Shown here piece after piece: positions 15,866 through 22,895 of a stretch of 25,051 bases of DNA (within the stretch, counting starts at the first letter, position 1; each line of letters starts with the position of its first letter). The position numbers were made by a program, and so were the translations under genes. Source of the stretch: DSBG01 sp049975365 (GTDB lineage Bacteria; Desulfobacterota; Desulfomonilia; UBA1062). Under the pieces are notes generated by a model, which was not told the origin of the DNA, did no database searches, and saw only the letters and a list, made by a program, of their open reading frames with translations. The stretch is from the NCBI GenBank assembly GCA_049975365.1, contig JBNGDS010000049.1:1-25051 (forward strand), in the 5' to 3' direction.

Positions 15866-15894
15866 CCTATACAATATAGATCCCGAAAAGACAA
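15866..15894 (-). promoter_or_regulatory. sigma70-type promoter of the rpsA operon
   Basis: On the minus strand TTGTCT (15894-15889), a 17-base spacer, then TATAGG (15871-15866). Each box matches 4/6. The predicted start is near 15859, giving a leader of 25-41 bases before the possible rpsA starts. Confidence 0.4.
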
Positions 15895-16135
15895 GACTAT
15901 TATGGTTTTTCTTGTAATGGCCTCATTCCTCATATGTTCTGCTCTGTGAATCTTCATGTACGGGCATGGGGACACTATGGATCGTGATTGGTCTCCCCTC
16001 TTCTGTAGCTCGTCACCACCTGGATTCATGTTCCAGGATGTCTTCCTCCTCAGACGGGCACAGACATCTACCGGAGAGCGGTTCTCATCGCACAGTCCTG
16101 ATGGAAGAATCAGAACCGGGATGATGCCACGGTGA
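15895..16135 (-). other. non-coding gap rich in inverted repeats between a winged-helix gene and rpsA
   Basis: No credible gene is seen on either strand. Four dyads follow one another: GGGGA/TCCCC (15968-15998), CCTGGA/TCCAGG with a 7-base loop (16019-16037), GATGTCT/AGACATC (16037-16068), and CGGTTCT/AGAACCG (16079-16118) with CATC/GATG nested inside. This could be a long structured 3' leader or a small RNA, but matches of 6-7 bp are not far above chance in a gap of this size, and no known RNA family (6S, SRP, tmRNA, RNase P) is recognised. Confidence 0.25.
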
Positions 16136-16561
16136 TCAGTCTAGTGGATTCTTTCTTGGTTTGTGAGAAGAAGGGTCTTTCAGAGCCTTTTCAAGCTCGT
16201 TGAAGACATTGGTTCTATCTGGATTCCTTCCCAGCGATTCCTCTATCTCCTTGAGCCGTGACTGCTGCTTGGATTTGAACTGGGATATTTCATCGAGCAT
16301 CTTTGAAGGCTCTTCTGTACGTGGAATATCTTCGATCTTGGTATGATCCGCCACCATCAGCCTCAGATCTGCTCCGCTCCTGATGATCCTGATGATCCCC
16401 TGCTCTTCGAGCCTTCTCGATACCCGAGACAGTTCCTCCTCGCTCATCCTGAGGAAATCGGAAAGTGCGGCAATGGAAGGCGGCAGGCCGTTGAGGTGTT
16501 CGTACACCCTCATCCCGGCTACGAAGAGCAAAGCCTGATCATAGAGGCCTTTTCCCGTCAT
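16136..16561 (-). CDS. hypothetical protein with a winged-helix-like N-terminus
   Basis: The product is 141 aa, soluble, without signal peptide. Residues about 5-68 look like a winged helix of the MarR/MgsA-like sort: a helix (LYDQALLFVAGMRVYEHL), a PPSIAALSDFL..SEEEL recognition-type helix pair, then RRLEEQGIIRII and a short wing with RSGADLRLMV. The C-terminal half is a charged helix (MLDEISQFKSKQQSRLKEIEESLG), possibly for dimerisation or partner binding. Function is not known. The ATG at 16561 has a poor ribosome site. It is transcribed away from the LysM gene across a 124-base region that must hold both promoters. Confidence 0.75.
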   Translation of the reverse strand: MTGKGLYDQALLFVAGMRVYEHLNGLPPSIAALSDFLRMSEEELSRVSRRLEEQGIIRIIRSGADLRLMVADHTKIEDIPRTEEPSKMLDEISQFKSKQQSRLKEIEESLGRNPDRTNVFNELEKALKDPSSHKPRKNPLD

Positions 16562-16615
16562 AGACTATCTCTAAAACAAAGCTCATGATTATGCAACGAT
16601 GATTCAAGAATAGTA

Positions 16616-16644
16616 TTGACAGTGCCGATATAACAACACAAATA
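16616..16644 (+). promoter_or_regulatory. possible sigma70 promoter of the LysM protein gene
   Basis: A perfect -35 box TTGACA (16616-16621) with a 17-base spacer to CAAATA (16639-16644), a poor -10. The leader of about 35 bases ends in AAAGGAGG, seven bases before the GTG start. Confidence 0.4.
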
Positions 16645-16685
16645 GGAAATGTGGCTGTGAAACGGCTACTAAAGGAGGACCTGGT

Positions 16686-17684
16686 GTGAAAAGGATACTC
16701 ACCCTACTGGCCGTAGTGTTCATATGTTTCTCCGCGTGCATGGTCTGTTATGCAGATGACATCGTTCACACTGTGAAAAAGGGGGATACCCTCTGGGACA
16801 TTTCTTCACAGTACCTGGAAACCCCCTGGAAATGGCCTCTCGTGTGGGCACGAAATCAGGATATAACCAATCCTCATCTCATCTATCCGAATGATGTCGT
16901 CATCATCTCAAAGCAGGGTGATAAAACGGTCATCACGATCGTCCCTTCTCAACCGTCCGAATCCGAGGAAGTGGAAGAGCCCATCACGTACACTCCCGTT
17001 GAACTGGCTGAGGAGAAAGAACACTCAGTTGTTGTTTCGCCGAAGTTTTCTACCTATATCTACAGTCCGAATATTCTCACCGGCACGGGGAGTATTTTCA
17101 AAAAACAGGGAATCGGTGAACTTGCATCCATGGATGAGCTTGTCCTAATCAGGAAATCCGTCCCTCTGCAGAGCGGCCAGGGCATCACCGTGGTCTCGAA
17201 GGTCCAGGATATCAAGAGTGATAAAAAGGTGATCGGATACCTGTATAAGGCAATCGGCATTGCTACGGTGGAAGAGGTCAATGGAAACATCGCAAAGGCG
17301 AAGATCACGTACTCGAACCAGGAGATAAAATCTGGTGATATCATATTCGATGATCTCGCATCCATTCGTCCATTTACCGTCACCATGACCGAACCATCGC
17401 TTTCAGATTCGGGTTCCATCGTTGATCTGTACGGCGGAATAACAGGCAGCAGCGCCCTCGACCTGGTTTTCATGAACGTAGGGAAGAGCCAGGGTGTAGA
17501 TAGAGGGGCTCTGCTCTCTATCTACAAGGAAACGACCCTGGAGAAGGACCGGGCAATGTTCCGCGATTACCAGGGCCTCGCTCTCGTGCTGCAATCCCTT
17601 GACACGAGTTCCATGGCACTGGTCATTGATTCAAAAGGTCCTATCGAGAGAGACTTTGTCGTCGCCGGGGCGGAGATAGACTAG
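16686..17684 (+). CDS. secreted LysM-domain protein
   Basis: It starts with GTG, set by AAAGGAGG (16672-16679) seven bases upstream, and gives 332 aa. A signal peptide (1-23, MKRILTLLAVVFICFSA then CYA before DD) is followed by one LysM domain (about 26-75: VHTVKKGDTLWDISSQYL ... HLIYPNDVVIIS), which binds peptidoglycan. The remaining 250 residues are predicted beta-rich; near 262-285 the stretch DLVFMNVGKSQGVDRGALLSIY resembles repeats in FlgT-like and other envelope proteins. It is probably periplasmic or outer-membrane associated with a cell-wall contact role. No catalytic domain is recognised. It stands alone: a divergent gene lies upstream and PilZ converges downstream. Confidence 0.85.
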   Translation: MKRILTLLAVVFICFSACMVCYADDIVHTVKKGDTLWDISSQYLETPWKWPLVWARNQDITNPHLIYPNDVVIISKQGDKTVITIVPSQPSESEEVEEPITYTPVELAEEKEHSVVVSPKFSTYIYSPNILTGTGSIFKKQGIGELASMDELVLIRKSVPLQSGQGITVVSKVQDIKSDKKVIGYLYKAIGIATVEEVNGNIAKAKITYSNQEIKSGDIIFDDLASIRPFTVTMTEPSLSDSGSIVDLYGGITGSSALDLVFMNVGKSQGVDRGALLSIYKETTLEKDRAMFRDYQGLALVLQSLDTSSMALVIDSKGPIERDFVVAGAEID

Positions 17685-17708
17685 GGGTTGCCCCGCGAGA
17701 CAGCCGAA

Positions 17709-18017
17709 TCAGAACGGGATGCCCTGGAACGACATGAGGGCATCCAGGCCTTTTTCATCCGTTCGGGTAAAGACCACGGCCATTCCCTCGTTCGTATTTC
17801 GTACCACCCGTCCCTGAACCCAGACGACCTTCCCAAAGTCTTCCACATCAAGGCTTGCAATCACGTATTCATCTGAGGTTTGGGGTGATTCAGTGTCCAC
17901 GAACATCCCTGACCTGCTGATGTTCCGTACCCTGCCTCTCTTATAGACCTGATCATCAGAGCGATAGGCGACGCGCATTTTAACCCGTGCCCGTTTGTGG
18001 TTCCTCTGCTCATCCAT
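17709..18017 (-). CDS. single-domain PilZ protein (c-di-GMP binding)
   Basis: The 102-aa protein is almost entirely one PilZ domain. The N-terminal RxxxR switch is RNHKR (Arg5, Arg9), and the second motif (D/N)xSxxG is NISRSG (about residue 33), followed by the beta-barrel strands (FVDTESP..., VWVQGRVVRNTNEGMAVVF). Both c-di-GMP contacts are present, so binding is likely. The start is firm, with GGGAGG a normal distance before the ATG. Such stand-alone PilZ proteins act as adaptors that change motility, pili or exopolysaccharide output through a partner. An HD-GYP phosphodiesterase gene 5 kb away in the same window could act on the same signal. It converges with the LysM gene, 24 bases apart. 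Confidence 0.88.
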   Translation of the reverse strand: MDEQRNHKRARVKMRVAYRSDDQVYKRGRVRNISRSGMFVDTESPQTSDEYVIASLDVEDFGKVVWVQGRVVRNTNEGMAVVFTRTDEKGLDALMSFQGIPF

Positions 18018-18106
18018 GCCCTCAGCACCTCCCCCAATGCCGGAATACCGCTATGTGCCGATACATACTTCCGATGATTACATGACACTGACTCACACGA
18101 ATATTT

Positions 18107-18136
18107 ACTATACATGAAAAATCTACCTGCATACAA
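18107..18136 (-). promoter_or_regulatory. possible promoter of the PilZ gene
   Basis: On the minus strand TATAGT (18112-18107) is a 5/6 -10 box, and TTGTAT (18136-18131) a weak -35 at an 18-base spacing. The leader would be about 80-85 bases. Confidence 0.35.
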
Positions 18137-18232
18137 GCCCAAAGGTGCAATCAGGCTTTCTTCTGAACTGTTCCCTCCACTGTACCAGGTATACGATAGG
18201 TGTTCGAAAAGACCCTTCAAAAGAGCACTTCG

Positions 18233-18261
18233 TTGACACCCTGTGTTCAATACGATATACA
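18233..18261 (+). promoter_or_regulatory. strong sigma70 promoter directly abutting the hpt start codon
   Basis: A perfect -35 TTGACA (18233-18238), an optimal 17-base spacer, then TATACA (18256-18261). Transcription is expected to begin 6-8 bases after the -10, at 18267-18269. The hpt ATG begins at 18269, so the mRNA would have no leader. Confidence 0.65.
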
Positions 18262-18268
18262 TTCATCC

Positions 18269-18799
18269 ATGAAAATCCTCTATTCCGCAGATGAAATTGC
18301 CCGGAAAGTCGAGGATCTCGGGAAGGAGATATCCTCAGCGTACACGGGAAAAGAACTCTTCATCGTGGGAATCCTCAAAGGTGGGTTTATGTTCATGTCG
18401 GATCTCATCCGAGCCATCAGACTGCCTGTCAAGATCGGGTTTGCGCGCCTGTCCAGTTATGGAGACGCTGATTCGCCGCAGTCAGAGGTAAAGATCGTGG
18501 ATGATCTCGATGAAGCCATCAAGGGACGGCACGTACTCATTGTGGATGATATCATGGATACAGGAAACAGCCTGATCGCATTTAAAAAACGGCTGGAGGA
18601 GAAGGATCCCGCTTCGGTGAGAATCTGCACAATGATAGACAAGACAGTGCGCAGGCGGTCCTCCATAACTCCTGATTTCTACGGGTTCCGGATCGAGGAC
18701 GGGTTCATTGTCGGCTATGGGCTCGACTATGCGGAGAACTACAGGGGCCTGCCGGACATCTATGTCCTTGACCCCGCCGACAGGAGGGATACCCTGTGA
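18269..18799 (+). CDS. hpt: hypoxanthine (guanine) phosphoribosyltransferase
   Basis: The ATG at 18269 gives 176 aa, the usual size; the frame continues upstream to a GTG at 18200 but that stretch covers the promoter. The product begins with the typical helix ILYSADEIARKVEDLGKEI, then VGILKGGFMFMSDL, and the PRPP-binding loop HVLIVDDIMDTGNSL. FYGFRIEDGFIVGYGLDYAENYRGLPDIYVL is the standard C-terminal purine site. It makes IMP and GMP from hypoxanthine or guanine and PRPP. No Shine-Dalgarno sequence precedes the ATG, and the promoter predicts a leaderless transcript. It heads a five-gene operon, and its stop overlaps the next start (GTGA). Confidence 0.95.
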   Translation: MKILYSADEIARKVEDLGKEISSAYTGKELFIVGILKGGFMFMSDLIRAIRLPVKIGFARLSSYGDADSPQSEVKIVDDLDEAIKGRHVLIVDDIMDTGNSLIAFKKRLEEKDPASVRICTMIDKTVRRRSSITPDFYGFRIEDGFIVGYGLDYAENYRGLPDIYVLDPADRRDTL

Positions 18800-19707
18800 T
18801 CGTCATCACCTGTCCGAGGTGTCACAGCACATTCAGGTTCGATGAGAGCTCGGTCGAAAAGCCCAGTGTGAAAATGCGATGCAGCGTGTGTTCACACATT
18901 TTCACCCATACCTTTGAACCGAGGCCTTCCATCGAAGAAGAGTTTGACTCACTCATCAGCCAGAAGGAACCGCCTCCTGAAGTCCAGGAAGAAGAGTCCC
19001 CTCTGCACGAGGAGGTTTCCTCTGGGATCGAGGAAACTACCCAAGAACTGCCGCAGGAGAAACCTGGAATTGACTACGAGTCGGAGGTCCAGCCTGAGTC
19101 AGTTATCAGGGAGATAGATTCGATCCTGGGAAAAGGGGAGGAGATTACCCCGCATGATCGCATTGTGGGGAAACGGGAGGTGAAGAAGAGAAAATCCTCC
19201 TGGATCTTCCTCGTCGCTGCTGTGCTTGCCGTCGTTGTTCTCGGGGGCCTGTGGGTCATAAGGGATTCACTGCCGTTCCTGGCAAAACCTCAGGTTGAAC
19301 AGGAGAAACAGATACTCCAGGAGGGGCCATTCTTCTCTATTCCTGAGGAGAGCATCACCTATGAACTGCTCACCAACCCAAGCGAGGGGACCGTGCTCGT
19401 GATCAAGGGAGTGATCAACAAACTCACCCAAAAACCTTTGCAGTCAGCGCTGGTCCAGGCACGGGTGTATAACAGCCAGAACAGACTTATCGATACACGC
19501 TCAGCCTATGCAGGCATCGTTCCCGACACGTATGAGTTCACCCGACAGAATAGCACGGATATTGATGCCCTCCTGAATGCAGAACCGGCATCCACAGGTG
19601 TTTTCGCTTCATCCCAGGAACTGCCGTTTGCCATTGCCTTCTACGGAAAGCCTGCTGAGGAAGGGGCATCGTTCCAGGTAGAGGTGAAGGAATTTCATTG
19701 GAAATAA
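18796..19707 (+). CDS. MJ0042-type zinc-finger membrane protein with DUF3426
   Basis: It starts with GTG at 18796, overlapping the hpt stop by 4 bases; 303 aa. The N-terminal zinc ribbon uses Cys6, Cys9, Cys29 and Cys32 (CPRC ... CSVC), the MJ0042 finger-like pattern. A long acidic, Pro/Glu-rich linker (about 45-125) leads to a basic patch and one membrane helix (about 136-155). The C-terminal part (about 175-303) matches the DUF3426 style, a beta-sandwich similar to FxLYD domains (VLVIKGVINKLTQKPL..., VQARVYNSQNRLIDTR). The finger should be cytosolic and the DUF3426 domain periplasmic. Such proteins are common in proteobacteria and have no settled function. Confidence 0.85.
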   Translation: MIVITCPRCHSTFRFDESSVEKPSVKMRCSVCSHIFTHTFEPRPSIEEEFDSLISQKEPPPEVQEEESPLHEEVSSGIEETTQELPQEKPGIDYESEVQPESVIREIDSILGKGEEITPHDRIVGKREVKKRKSSWIFLVAAVLAVVVLGGLWVIRDSLPFLAKPQVEQEKQILQEGPFFSIPEESITYELLTNPSEGTVLVIKGVINKLTQKPLQSALVQARVYNSQNRLIDTRSAYAGIVPDTYEFTRQNSTDIDALLNAEPASTGVFASSQELPFAIAFYGKPAEEGASFQVEVKEFHWK

Positions 19708-20717
19708 GACAGAAAGCGATAGCAGACAGACTGAAATATGTATTCCTGCTCCTCGCCTTCGTCTTTTTCACCGGCACCATCGGGTTTCACTTCATAGAAG
19801 GCTGGTCGTTTCTCGACTCGTTCTTCATGACACTCATTACCATCACCACGATCGGATACCGGGAGATCTATCCACTTTCCGATGGAGGAAAACTCTTCGA
19901 TGTCATGATCATTTTCCTCGGAGTGGGATCCGCTGCGTATGGGTTTGCTTCAATCGCGCAATTCGTTGTAGAAGGCGAGGTGCAACGGGTACTCGGGAGG
20001 AGAAGGTTGGACAAGAAAATCACACAAATGAATGACCACTATATCATTTGCGGGAACGGCCGAATCGGGTCACTCATCAGCCAGGAACTTCACAAGCATA
20101 AAAAAACGTTTGTCGTCATCGATCGTGACCCCGCGGCCATAGAATCCCTGGAGAGGGTGGGGATTCCCTACGTTATGGGAGACGCCACAAGTGAGGATAC
20201 GCTCATCAAGGCCGGGATTCAGAGAGCCAAGGCCCTCATAGCCACCGCCTCATCTGACATGACGAACGTATACATTATCCTGATTGCCAAGGAACTCAAC
20301 CCGGTGATCTTTGTCCTGGCACGAGCAGAGACCGAGGACTCCACGAAAAATCTGCGCCGGGCAGGGGCAAACAAAGTTATCTCCCCGTACATGATCGGCG
20401 GCCGTCATATGGCGAACATCATCCTGAAACCAACAGTGGTCGATTTCATAGAACTCGCAACTGGAGAGAAGATGGAGGATTTCATCATCCAGATGGAGGG
20501 ATTCAAGATCAAGAGAGGATCTTCACTCCTTGGTCAAACACTGAAAAACGCCCCGATCCGCAAGAATCTCGGCCTTATCGTCGTTGCTGTGAAAGACTCG
20601 TCAGGGAAGATGATTTTCAATCCTAGTGCAGACTATACGATATCAGAGTCCGATGTCCTCGTCTGCATCGGTTCACCTGATGCACTTCAGTCAATGAAAA
20701 AGCTCTCGATCAGTTAG
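19698..20717 (+). CDS. two-helix potassium channel with RCK (TrkA-N/TrkA-C) domains
   Basis: The start is the TTG at 19698, with AAGGA six bases upstream; it overlaps the previous gene by 10 bases. The 339-aa product has two membrane helices (about 13-33 and 69-90) flanking a pore helix and filter TTIGYRE (50-56), then an RCK N-lobe with the Rossmann motif IICGNGRIGS (about 115-124), acidic strand end VVIDRD, and a TrkA-C-like domain (about 250-335). This is the MthK-like layout, giving a tetrameric K+ channel gated by cytosolic ligands. The filter has Arg (55) where GYG channels have Gly or GYGD; the same change is known in other bacterial channel-like proteins. Ion selectivity is therefore less certain. 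Confidence 0.88.
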   Translation: MEIRQKAIADRLKYVFLLLAFVFFTGTIGFHFIEGWSFLDSFFMTLITITTIGYREIYPLSDGGKLFDVMIIFLGVGSAAYGFASIAQFVVEGEVQRVLGRRRLDKKITQMNDHYIICGNGRIGSLISQELHKHKKTFVVIDRDPAAIESLERVGIPYVMGDATSEDTLIKAGIQRAKALIATASSDMTNVYIILIAKELNPVIFVLARAETEDSTKNLRRAGANKVISPYMIGGRHMANIILKPTVVDFIELATGEKMEDFIIQMEGFKIKRGSSLLGQTLKNAPIRKNLGLIVVAVKDSSGKMIFNPSADYTISESDVLVCIGSPDALQSMKKLSIS

Positions 20718-20723
20718 CATACC

Positions 20724-21137
20724 ATGCGTATCATGGCTATAGACTACGGGAAAAAGCGTATGGGCATCGCGATCAGCGATCCCGGATGCACCATGGCACA
20801 TCCCCTGGACACCATTGCCGTTCGACCCGACGGCTCACATATGGTTCAGATCCAAAAGGTCGTGACGGAATACGAGGTAGGGAAAGTAGTGGTCGGTCTC
20901 CCCTATAACATGGATGGAAGCGTCTCTGAGATCGGGAAGGAAGTGATCACCTGGGCACACGACCTGGAGACCATGCTCAGTCTTCCGGTGGAGCTCTTCG
21001 ATGAACGGCTCACCTCGTTTGAAGCCCACGAACTGCTCATCTCACACCAGGTCAAGGGCAGAAAACGTCGGAAGGTCGTAGACAAGATCGCAGCCAGCCT
21101 TATCCTGAGGGAATATCTGAACATGTACACGCCATGA
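20724..21137 (+). CDS. ruvX: pre-16S rRNA 5'-end nuclease / putative Holliday junction resolvase, YqgF family
   Basis: The 137-aa length is standard. The RNase H fold is marked by MAIDYGKKRMGIAISD (Asp7), VVVGLPYNMDGS, FDERLTSFEA (Glu94) and KVVDKIAASLIL (Asp120), which give the expected acidic site. It matures the 5' end of 16S rRNA in E. coli (YqgF); a recombination role has also been proposed. The ATG at 20724 lies 6 bases after the channel gene's stop without a clear ribosome site; Met4 is an alternative. Its stop overlaps the mltG start as ATGA. The ruvX-mltG pair is frequent in bacteria. Confidence 0.94.
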   Translation: MRIMAIDYGKKRMGIAISDPGCTMAHPLDTIAVRPDGSHMVQIQKVVTEYEVGKVVVGLPYNMDGSVSEIGKEVITWAHDLETMLSLPVELFDERLTSFEAHELLISHQVKGRKRRKVVDKIAASLILREYLNMYTP

Positions 21138-22129
21138 AACATGTCCTGTACTCACTTGGATTGATCTTTTCAGCCGCTGCTGTTCTCATCTTCATCCACG
21201 CCTATCTCTTCCTCACAACACCTGCCTCTCCCGGGAAACCGCTTCAGATTGAGATCATTTCCGGTCAGAGCGCGTGGGATATCTCTCGACTCCTGGAAAG
21301 TACAAATGTCGTCACCGACGCTCGCATGTTCATGGCCATCGCCCTGATCAGCGGAAAGGCCCGCCACCTTCAGGCCGGCACGTACGTATTCGAGGGCAGC
21401 CATGTACCAGCCGATGTCATGAATATCTTGTTCAAGGGCAAGACCTTGCGCTATCGGATCACGGTCCCCGAGGGCTCAACCATCTTTGATATTGCGGACA
21501 TCATAGCTTCGACCTCTCTGGTGGCACGAGAAGAATTTCTCCTCAAAGCCCGCAATCGAGAGACCACTTCCTTTTTCGATCTTTCAGCTCCCTCGGTCGA
21601 AGGATACCTCTTCCCCGACACCTACTTCCTCGCACCCCACATGACCCCGCTCGAGATAATGGCAAAAATGATCAGTCGTTTCAGGGCGCTGTACACCAAT
21701 GATATGATGCTGCGTGCAGAAGAACTCGGATTGAGCAGGCTCGAGGTCATCACTCTCGCATCCATTATCGAGAAAGAGGCGGTGATCGAAGAGGAGAAGC
21801 CGGTCATCTCTTCAGTTTTTCACAACAGGTTGAACCGGAATATGCTCCTCCAGTCAGACCCAACTGCCATTTACGGCATAGAGGGATTCAACCGCACCAT
21901 CCGTCCCAGAGACCTTCACAGGGATTCCCCGTACAATACATACAGAAACCCCGGGCTTCCCCCGGGACCGATCTGCAACCCAGGGCTTGCATCCATTCGG
22001 GCTGCTCTCTGGCCCGCAGACACGAACTATCTGTACTTCGTGTCCAACAGGGATGGAACCCACTCGTTCTCTTCCACGCTGAAAGAACACAGCACCACCA
22101 TCAGGAGGCTGTACCGCACCCGGAAGTAA
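21134..22129 (+). CDS. mltG: endolytic murein transglycosylase MltG (YceG-like)
   Basis: The product is 331 aa, starting at the ATG that overlaps the ruvX stop. One N-terminal membrane helix (about 5-27) is followed by a LysM-like subdomain (about 37-100, with IISGQSAWDISRLL), then the catalytic YceG domain. Key motifs are PSVEGYLFPDTY and LASIIEKEA, with Glu213 matching the catalytic Glu of E. coli MltG, then SSVFHNRLNRNM..QSDPTAIYG and the C-terminal YNTYRNPGLPPGPICNPG and YFVSN..GTHSFS. It cleaves nascent glycan strands in the periplasm and so sets glycan chain length. It is the last gene of the hpt operon, with a hairpin at its stop. Confidence 0.96.
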   Translation: MKHVLYSLGLIFSAAAVLIFIHAYLFLTTPASPGKPLQIEIISGQSAWDISRLLESTNVVTDARMFMAIALISGKARHLQAGTYVFEGSHVPADVMNILFKGKTLRYRITVPEGSTIFDIADIIASTSLVAREEFLLKARNRETTSFFDLSAPSVEGYLFPDTYFLAPHMTPLEIMAKMISRFRALYTNDMMLRAEELGLSRLEVITLASIIEKEAVIEEEKPVISSVFHNRLNRNMLLQSDPTAIYGIEGFNRTIRPRDLHRDSPYNTYRNPGLPPGPICNPGLASIRAALWPADTNYLYFVSNRDGTHSFSSTLKEHSTTIRRLYRTRK

Positions 22130-22142
22130 GCCCTTCAGGGCT
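22129..22142 (+). terminator. hairpin at the end of the hpt-mltG operon
   Basis: AGCCC (22129-22133), a 4-base loop, and GGGCT (22138-22142) form a short GC-rich stem starting in the mltG stop codon. Only a short GCTTTC follows, so termination would be weak. Confidence 0.4.
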
Positions 22143-22280
22143 GCTTTCACCGGCAGACCCTGTCGATACTGCCCATGAATGGTGGAGTTCACTACACGGG
22201 ATCATCTGTCCGGAGTCCATGTGCATTGCAAGCCCGAGATTCACTAAAGTTCCTCTCCTGAGCTTACGATACATCTATGC

Positions 22281-22895
22281 ATGGAACCAGTGCGTGCAGC
22301 CATTGTGGATGATGAAGATGAAGTCCTCGACCTTATTGAACAGATACTGAAAGAAGAAGGCATCAGGACAAAACGGTTTCATGCTGCCGAAGATCTCCTG
22401 GAGGTCGTCGAAAAGCACGACTTCGACATCATTATCTCCGATCTGATGTTGCCCGGGATCAGCGGCCTTGACCTGCTCGAGGTGTTGAACTCGAGGATGC
22501 TGGTCACCCCCTTTGTCCTCATGACAGGGTATGCATCGCTGGATTCAGCCATCGAGGCTGTAAACAATGGTGCATTCTATTACATCAAGAAACCCTTCAA
22601 CATCGAAGAGATCAGGTTTGTCATCAAACGATTGAGGCAGAGGCAGGATCTCATCGAGGAGATCGACCGGCTCAAGGCCCAGATCGATTCACTTCAGGCC
22701 AAGCTGAGAAAAGACATGACAGAACCGCTTCAGGACTTTCCTGAACCGATCGGAACCATCCCCTTCCGGGGTCCCGCAGATCTGGGGAAGGCCCTTTCTG
22801 CAATAGAGTATCTCGGACGATTGAAAACAGATGGTCTGATCTCCGACAAGGAATTCGGAGAGTACAAGGGCAAGATTCTCAAAAGGATTGTATGA
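22281..22895 (+). CDS. response regulator: receiver domain with a C-terminal SHOCT-like tail
   Basis: The product is 204 aa. A complete REC domain (about 1-122) has Asp10/Asp11, phospho-acceptor Asp54 (IISDLMLPG), Thr82 in LMTGYAS and Lys104 in KKPF. A helical linker (about 118-150, RQRQDLIEEIDRLKAQIDSLQAKL) looks like a coiled coil. The last 35 residues, AIEYLGRLKTDGLISDKEFGEYKGKIL, fit the SHOCT pattern (short C-terminal oligomerisation module). No DNA-binding or enzymatic domain is present. The start ATG lacks a good ribosome site; TACGAT at 22265-22270 is a possible -10. Its stop overlaps the next gene as ATGA, so the two regulators are made together. No histidine kinase is adjacent. Confidence 0.88.
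   Translation: MEPVRAAIVDDEDEVLDLIEQILKEEGIRTKRFHAAEDLLEVVEKHDFDIIISDLMLPGISGLDLLEVLNSRMLVTPFVLMTGYASLDSAIEAVNNGAFYYIKKPFNIEEIRFVIKRLRQRQDLIEEIDRLKAQIDSLQAKLRKDMTEPLQDFPEPIGTIPFRGPADLGKALSAIEYLGRLKTDGLISDKEFGEYKGKILKRIV

Noticed and set aside
15811..16029. Possible 72-aa minus-strand gene upstream of rpsA
   Set aside because: It crosses the rpsA promoter and start, and its composition is not protein-like.
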